From Saccharomycopsis fibuligera x Saccharomycopsis cf. fibuligera (lineage: Eukaryota > Ascomycota > Saccharomycetes > Ascoideales > Saccharomycopsidaceae), in contig CP012810.1 in the NCBI GenBank assembly GCA_001936135.1, forward strand, positions 1,860,001 through 1,924,000: 64,000 nucleotides of DNA, given 5' to 3'. The notes beneath the pieces are model-generated. The model did not search any database, had not been told where the DNA came from, and saw nothing but the letters and a program-made list of their open reading frames with translations. Numbering within the stretch: the first letter of the stretch is position 1; each line of letters starts with the position of its first letter. The position numbers were made by a program, and so were the translations under genes. Positions 43,529 to 52,500 of the stretch are shown here, in pieces.

Positions 43529-46500
43529 TCAAGCATGGATCGACTCAACATTATAATCTTCGTTATAGTAATCATTTTCATTTCCATTTTCATTTTCATT
43601 TATATTTTCATTTCCATCAAGACTGCCATCATCACTGTAATTATTATTCGCCGATGGTGGGCTGCTAGAATTGGTACTACCAGCAATAGCGATCTTTTCA
43701 TTATAAGCATCACCGCTAGTTGAATTTGTACTATTTATTTGGTTAAAAGAATAGCTAGAATCAACCACTAGTTTAGGTGGATCCCCAATATTTTTAGCAG
43801 TATTTCTATCTGTATTATTATCGTTCACTAACTCGTCAATAGTGGTAAATGCGCCATAATTCTTAATTGGCTGAATCACATTGGCACTGCTGCGCAGGCT
43901 GTTTGGTGAAAGATCGCGCTGAATTTTTGGAGTTTTGCGATTATGATGGTGCAACTTAAGTTTATTACCAATAATTTCGCCAGCATGGTAAATCAAAACT
44001 TTGATAATGTCTTTTTTCATAGCAAGGGCCAAATCTTTGAAAGAACAAATATAATCTTGGTACGTTAGAACAGGGATCTTTACTGTAAGCCCATCAACAT
44101 CAGCAATACTAGTATGTCCCCGACCTTTGTAACTAAGACATAATGTGGTATTTGAAATATTAGCTCTAGTGAAACAAATATATTTTGACGATCTTTGAGC
44201 CATTAGCACAAAATGATCAGGATGCCCACTAAGAATTTCTTGATGGCTATTGCTGCTGTTACCATTTCTGTTGTTGTTGTGATTGCTATTACCACTAGGG
44301 TGCCTTAGCGAGTGAAGCGTTGGTGTTTTTTGAGGGAAAAATGTATTATGACGAGTAGATGGCAATTTAGGATTCAGAGCTTGCAAATCAACTGAAGATC
44401 TTCCACTAACAACACTATTATCGCTATCATTCAAGTATTCGTTGAATGGCACTTTGTTTTTTAAGGCTAACCCAGAAGAAGCACCGAACCCTTTATCATT
44501 TGTATTTGAGGCTGGAAACACAAAATCGAAAATTTTTCTAGCCGACTCTTCATCAATTTGAATTTGTAATGGTTGAAAATCAAGATTCAAGTATTCCATT
44601 ATTGGAATACCACCTACTGGCGGACGATCTTTCCAACTAACATGAGCCATTTTTTTTCTTAGGGTATTATCATCTCCCAAGTATGGGCTTAATAATTCTG
44701 GATAAATGCTTTTGGTACTCAAGTTGAAACCTTGCATGATTGAGATGTTGACACTATTAGTGGAAGAACCATCAGGATGATTAGTTCTAATAAAACTAGA
44801 CAGCGCTAACGCTAAATCGACCAAAGGCTTTCTTTTCTCATCAAGTAAATGCCAAATGATTTGATCAGAAAAGACATTCCATACTAATTCTGTCACCAAC
44901 GAAGTGGTTGATGATAATCTGGAAGCAGAGCCTTGAATTGCTCTAACTGAATATAATAGCTTCAACATAAATTTGGAAATCCACATATCAACCATAACTA
45001 ATTCTTGTTTACCATTTTCCGTAAGCTCATTATTTCTCATTTCCAAGTAATGTTTAGTCTCTCTAAGTGCCCGAATTTGACGTTGAATATCCTCCACGTA
45101 CTTGTTAATCCTTTCAATGTTTTCTAAATCTGCAGCGAGCACTAATTCTTTCAATTTTTGAGACTTCTTTGTATTTTTGAAGTCAGAAAATACCACAAGG
45201 TTAGTCACTATGGTATACACAACATCAAATTGACTAGAATCACATTTAGCCACGAATTTAGGAGCGTCTGCTCTTAAAACATTTTTATTTTTCCAGTTAA
45301 TCTTTTTGGCGTCTTCTTTTATATTACTGAAAAATAAACTGTTCACTCTGTCAAACCTCAAACTTGCAGAAGTCTTTTCAGAAAGCAAAAGATGTTCGAG
45401 TAAAGTTGAGTCATAGAAACCCTCAAAATTAATCCATGGAGGCCATGCTTCAGTTAGTCCATCATTACCATAACTTTTGGTATAGAATAGCGTACCATCA
45501 TCATGAATGACATGTTCACTGTTAACGGCAAACGTTTGCATCTCTTTCAAATATAAACCATATCTTGTCTCAATTAGACGAGCAATCTTATCATCATCAG
45601 AAACATTCTCCAAGTTTTTAGCGTTAATTTGAAGCACTTTCAATTCAATATCTTGAGCCAATATCAAACAGACAGAATTGCGTTTTTCTTGTGATTGCAA
45701 CTGTATTTGAGGACAAATAAGTTTAATCAAATATGCATACTCGGACTCTGCCACAGACGGGTCGACTTTACATAATTCTCCGTCAAAATTGCGCAAGTAG
45801 TCATCACTGGAAAACTTTTCTGGTTCTTCATCAGTGGCGCTAGATGTGCTTTGTCTAGATTTTGTAGTGTTTGAATTCGAATCATCCGAGTTTTCTCTAG
45901 ATATTTCTTCCAAATACTTAATAACTTTTCTTCCCATAAAGTAGCGCATTGATTTACTATCTTCCAACTCCTCGATGAACTTAATAATGTGATTTCTGAG
46001 CCTATTGTTCCATTTCAAGAGTAAATTATTAACAATAAACCGATTATTAAATTTGCTATGTGCAGATAAATCCTTGTGATCATGAAACTCGGAAAATGAA
46101 ACATGACTGGACAAGTCTGACCTAGTAGCAGCCAACTCCAAAGATACTGAAGGTGTGAGAGTGTTACCCACTGAGCGCTTCCGATGAGGTTCTTCAACAG
46201 ATGCATAAAGCAAAAATTCTTTCAGCTTATGCAAAACTTCCTTGATAACCTTCAAGTTATGCTTGAGAGCAGCAAGTTTTTTCTTTAAGTTTGCCATTTC
46301 TTCCGTGTCGCCTTGTTTGGCTGATAGCTTATTTATTGTATCTTTGGTTGCCTTAATCTTTGTTTCAACTTCCTTGGACCGAGTTTCCACGATCTCCAAC
46401 GATGTTTCCTCTTGTGCTTTGATATCGTCATAAAAGCAATTATGGGAAGGCTCTTGACCAAATGGATATGTTTGCTGAATTGTGTTCTTCTCATTTTGCC

Positions 46501-49500
46501 TCAAGTATGTGAATCTTGGGGTCCGCAAGAATGGTAATATCTCAACTCTTGGTTGATTAGAACTAGGCTTCTGAACATCCAATTCAATATAATCGTTGAA
46601 ATCAACCCAGCAATACAAACTATCCAGGCCTTTCAAGTTGCTTGGGCGGCAGAATTGCATGTTTGACAATTTGGTTAAATCTGGATAAAGCACATTATAA
46701 TTGTCAAAATCACCTGACGATGATGATGAAGCAGTTTCACTATCAATACCCAAACTTTTCACCAATAAGTCCTCAATGGAAGTTTCACCAAAACTGGTAT
46801 TAACAATTCTTGCATCACATTCATCACAATCAATGATACCTTTGTTGAATTTCATGTGCCATACTTCTTTGCAAAGTTTCAATTTCTCGTTGGTGTAATG
46901 CATTTTTTGCTTCCTTTGATGTAAATCCAACTGGAACAGATTAGTTTTCATTTTTAGGCCAGTGAACTGAATTTCGTTATGAGCTTGTAAACTACTAGAG
47001 TTAGCATGACGTGAGAAATCCGATATGAAGACTGGTTGAAGCTGAATTTGATATTTAGCAGTAAATAAAGATGCACCAAATTTTTTCTGAGATCGATTAT
47101 CTTGACGATCAAACTTAAATAATGGGCCTGATCGAATTGGAAGCCCCAATGAGTTATTAAACAACCCCCACCATTTTTGAAAGTAGAAAACGACACTAGG
47201 AGAAAGATGGAAAGCATTGTAAGTTTCTTTGAACGTACAATCAGGATTTGTGTTATTGTTTGCAAAACCAATTGAAAGATGAACATAATTACTTCTAAAG
47301 CCTTTGTACGAATCATGAGACTCAGGATCATCCAAAAGGTTTGGATTTGTCCGTTCGACTAAGAAATGTGGTCTAAAATCATTAGTCCTTGGGGTATCTC
47401 CTGGTGTTGCTGATTGCGATGCTTCCGTAATATCCTTCTCGAAATAGAGTCCTGCTTTCCACTCAACATTACCCACTAAGTTAGCGACAACTTTTTGAAA
47501 TTTGTCAGTTCCCAAATAAGCGGCACCACAACTTTCTGGGCTGTCAACTGCGTATTGCCAATTATCTTGTATATCTGCCGAAAATTGTGGTATGGCAAAT
47601 ATGAATTGTTTAGAACGAGTAATCATGAATTTTGTAGGATCATCATCGGGGTTGATATCAAGACTTACATTTTTACTCCAACAAAATACAAACCCTGGAC
47701 CATCCTCAGTTAGCTTGTACGGATCAATGGAACCTTTGATGTATAAATTAACATTCCCTTTCCACTCGAAATGAAATCTACCATGCATGATAAGTCGAAA
47801 TTTATCCCACCATCCAATACTCGGAGACCTGTCTATTGGAGGCTTACTCACACAATCAAGACAAAGCATCACCGTGGAAATAGCCGGTTGTAATGATTTA
47901 CCCCAACTTAGTATTGTTGATCTTGAAGATCGGGATACAATCTTCAAATCAGTATAGCACTTAACAGGGTCCAAAGATCTTGATACATGGCAACAGTAAA
48001 ATGGATTGCCAATATCCTTATCATTAGTTGATGGTACAAATGGAACATAAACTGTTCTTCTGGAAATTGGCTTCACATTCAATCTTTCAGCAAAAACCAA
48101 ATTACCACTGATTGATAATGCTGGTTCATTGTTGGCATCTGCATGACTAGGGAAATACATTATTGGCAAATAAAAATCTCTCAACAAAACACTAAGCACA
48201 TCGCATTCAATATTAAGAAATAATGGTACCAATAATGTGTACTCTGTATCTTTGGGGATTCCTTTCCCAATATCAAATAAGAAATCGGGCAACTTTGCAA
48301 GACCTTGAAACTTATCTAACGTTAAACGGAAATTTGATGAAAAAAGGGAAAGCAAAGATGGTTGTAATATAATGTCATGAACATTATAATTTTCCAACGT
48401 TTTAGTGTCGGTATAAGTTTCTCCTAGAATATTTTTACTTCTTGAGAGTAAATGGCTATCTCTATTTTGCTTAACTTTGTCATACCTTTTAACCCAAGAT
48501 TTGGAGAAATTTGCATAAAGTTTTGACTTTTTGTCCACCAAACATTCAATGAGATATTCAATTTCTTTCTGTCTTTCTGATGTAATTATCTTTGGTTTGC
48601 TGTTAGAAGGCGCAGAAGTCTTTGCTTTGTAACATTGAGAGAGCCTATATTCATACTGTTCAATCACAAAGAAAAGATCTTGTTCAAACGTATCAAATGG
48701 ATAATCTTGCGTTTCATATAACTCATGCACTAGTTCTCTAACCCGTTGTCTAAAGACAAGAATCTTTTCAACTCTTTCCTTCTGCTCCACCGCCCCTGCC
48801 TTATAAATCAAAGCAAGTTCACTCTCAAAACAATTATCTTTGATCTCTAAGCAAAGTTTTCCGGTATTAATTTGAATTCTCGGCAAGATTTTGGCATCTT
48901 CAACATATGGCAATATTGGAGACAATGCCTTGCCAGTTTTCAAGTTACTAAAATTACTTTTTAGCTGTTTAACAGTCTTTACTAGAGTCACTATAGAATC
49001 AGTGATTTTGAAAAATAAGTACCTGAAGGGTAAAGCAAATCTGAATTCTTGAAAATTCAAACAAATGTCTTGATCTTTACCAGGCAAACCTTGTTGGTAT
49101 TCAAAACGATGACTCACTTCATTGATATTAATTATGCAAAATAATTCATCCGAGGTGTTTTCGTGAGGAGTGTAAAATTTCCAATTATCTGCTGTCAAAT
49201 CAAGAGTTCTTGACTTGAGATCGACAAAAGAAGAGATCTTATTGATAGACAGAAGAATAAAAATGTTATCGGGAAGATGAAGTCTTATTGCTAAGTATGA
49301 AACTTTCAACTTAATAACCCTATTATAGGTAGAACTGCCATAGTCATCATCATTGTTATCGTTCTGTGTGTCCAATCTGTTCTTGTTTTGCACTTCAAGA
49401 TGTTTTTCTTGGTTTCCGGCTAACGTTTTACTCAATTCATGAACAAGATATTGAACCACAAAGAAAATCCAAATGGTATTAACGTGAACATCCAGCTCAA

Positions 49501-52500
49501 CACTAGGCAACTCTACAGTAAACCCAGTTTTGTTGAAATGAACTGAAATATTAGGCATATTGATAAATTGATGAACTAATGGCTTATCAGTAATCCGAGA
49601 CAAACTCCTTTCATGAATAGAATAAACTTTGAGTTTCGCCACCTTTAAATCAAAATTTGTAGTTAATACTCTGCTTGCGTTAGTTTCATTAAGTTGCAGC
49701 TTCTGTTCTGGTGTTGAAGGCGGTGGTGGTGAGGGTTCCTGTTTGGTGATTTTGATATTCACATCACCAAGGCAAAGCTTCATTCCTCGCAATCCATCAG
49801 CAAGATCAACAGTTGTCTTTGATACGTGGTTTGCATTTTCGGTAGCATTATTATTATCAATCTCGAGATTATGTTCGGCACTAGGAAGGAATTTTCTAGA
49901 AGCAAATGACAAAACTAATCCATCAAGGCTCAAATTCAATTGACTATTGCACAATATTCCAACCAACGCTTCGACTATGCTCGGCTCACTGGCATTTGAA
50001 TTTTCATTCGCTTGAGCTTCAGTATGCAACCGCAGAAATGAGCTTTCCGTTTTTCTTTTGTTTGCCACAGAACGAAGATTACCCACTAGTTGACAAAGCG
50101 CAAACACTACTGTCTTTTTCGTCATATTAACTATCATATTAGAAAGTCTGGCCGAATTGTTAAGTGAAATGTAAAACAGATTCAAAAGACAATGAGCTAA
50201 GTTGTTACCATTTGGTGATACTGGTTTTACTGTTTGCTGTTGTTGTTGCTGCTGCAAATAGTGGAAATGAAGGTACGATTCTGCTTCGTATTTCTTTAAG
50301 TGTACCACCGGGAATGAACCGGTTGCCTCAGTCAACGCTGCTGTTTTTGTACTTAAAGAGTTTTTTTTATTTCCATTTTCGTTTTCATGTTCATCAAAAT
50401 GATAACTTTTGATTGTAAAAACATTCACTGTCAAATTCGACTTCAAAGATCTAGAGAACTGCTGTTTTGGTGTCTGTGTTTCAACTAAATTTCCACTGTC
50501 ATATTTACCATTAGTAGTAGCTGTGACCTTGTTGTGATTAAAGCTAAAATCAGCTAAACTATAATTAGAGTCAATATACGTTGTGTCATTCAAGATATCG
50601 CACAAGTCATCTCTAAACAACACAATATCATTATTATTATCACATCCATAATATGTAGACGTTGAAGCATCTTCTTCATCATAGACATCTTTATTATCAT
50701 GAACATCTTCATCATTCTTGCTGCTACTATTACCAGTAGTACTAGTTTTCCACAATCTGGGGCCAATTGACTGCACTTCATAGATAACTTTTTGAATTTC
50801 GGCCACTAGTGTTATTGAATCTTTTGTTGTTGGATCCATGTTTGCGCATTTCATATTATTGGTGGTTGTTTTTTGACAACTTTTAGTGGAGTTCGGAACG
50901 GTATACGATAAACTTCCAATTTTGCATAATGCTTCAGATATCAAGATTCTGGAATCAATTACAGGAAGCAATGGAATAAGAAGCTCTAAATATGACTTAA
51001 CCAATGCTTGGAAACTTTGAAGATCTTTGAAATTATAATACCCAGAAGGTTTTCCAGATTCTGACCTTGAATATTTATCCTTATTTGAATCTTTATTTTC
51101 AACCTTATCTTTACTTTTAAGCCTTGTCCACAATTGCGCTATTGGATGAATATGCAGCGGATAAAAATTCAACGAAGGATGATTAACATTCACATTAACC
51201 AAAAACTTATATCTTTTTCCTTCCAAATTCTTTAACTCCTCGGCAACAATACAACGAGGCAAACTTTGCTTTTTTTGGTCTAAACTGCTCATACTAGTCA
51301 AATTCTTAACTGCTACTAATAATGCGGCAATCTTGAAAAGATTAGTATGGATACTGCCCGACAATAATGGCAAGTAGATTACTGAATCACCCAATAATTT
51401 GAGATTGAGGCCTGTTATTGATGTCAAGATCTCATGACTAATAGACTTTTCCAGATCATTGTCAAAGTTGTTAACATTTTCAATATTTCCAACATTAGCC
51501 AAATCCTTTTGTTGTTGTTGTTGTTGCGCAATATTTTCGCTATGTGAGGGTGGCAAATCTCTAGCATTAAGATAAATTCCATATTCGTGCTTATCCAATT
51601 TTCTTGAAGTCAACAAAATATTATTCGCGACCAACTTTATTGAAGAGTTATCATTTTTAGTCGTTAAAGTAAAGCCAGCTTTCGAAGTGGCCGCTTGGTT
51701 TGAAGTTAAGAAATCCTGTTCTTTAAAAAACTTGTGATAAATTTTCATGTTGATTAATTTCATGTCAACTAGGCCAAATAGATTTATTAATTTTTTCAAT
51801 TTAGGTAAAACTAAATCACTGGTTGCATCATTAATAATTAAGTTATCATTGTCATTCTCACAAGTTTCATTTTTTTGTTGATTATCCTTCTCCTTCCCCA
51901 CTTTGGCTTTGACTTCGTGTTCTTTTGACAATTGTGGTCTAACAACAATAAACCGATCTTTCTTTATTGTTAAGTCTTTTTTTTTGTCTCGTTTTTTGTT
52001 GCTTCTTTTTCTTCTATTAACAAAATCCTGAATCCCATAAGCTAACAAATGGGTCGGTACGGAAACATGACCAATTCGAACATGAACATCAATGTTGCCA
52101 AGGGAGACAAACTGGTTCTTATTAAGCTTAATTATTGTTGCTGATTCATTTTGGTTGTAAGCCAAATTATCGATGTTGTTGTTATTCTTACTGTTATTGC
52201 TATTTTCACCAACTTGAAAGTGGGGCAATTGGCAAAATTTGACAAGTTCGATCTGGGACCCAAAATCAAAATGCGCATCATCAAAAAGTTGCTCCTTGAT
52301 AGTTATTGACTTGTGAGCAGCATCATCCTTGGAAGTATTTCTAGATCCCCATCTTGGCAAAACTTGCACAAATGGCCAAAAGAGGGTTTTCGCAAACCGA
52401 TCCAATTTACTTCTTTTTCTTGCAAGCTTTTTATCAAACTTCCCATCAAGCTTTCCGTCAAAATCAGAGTCAGGATCAGATTCAGAATCTTGAAGGTTTG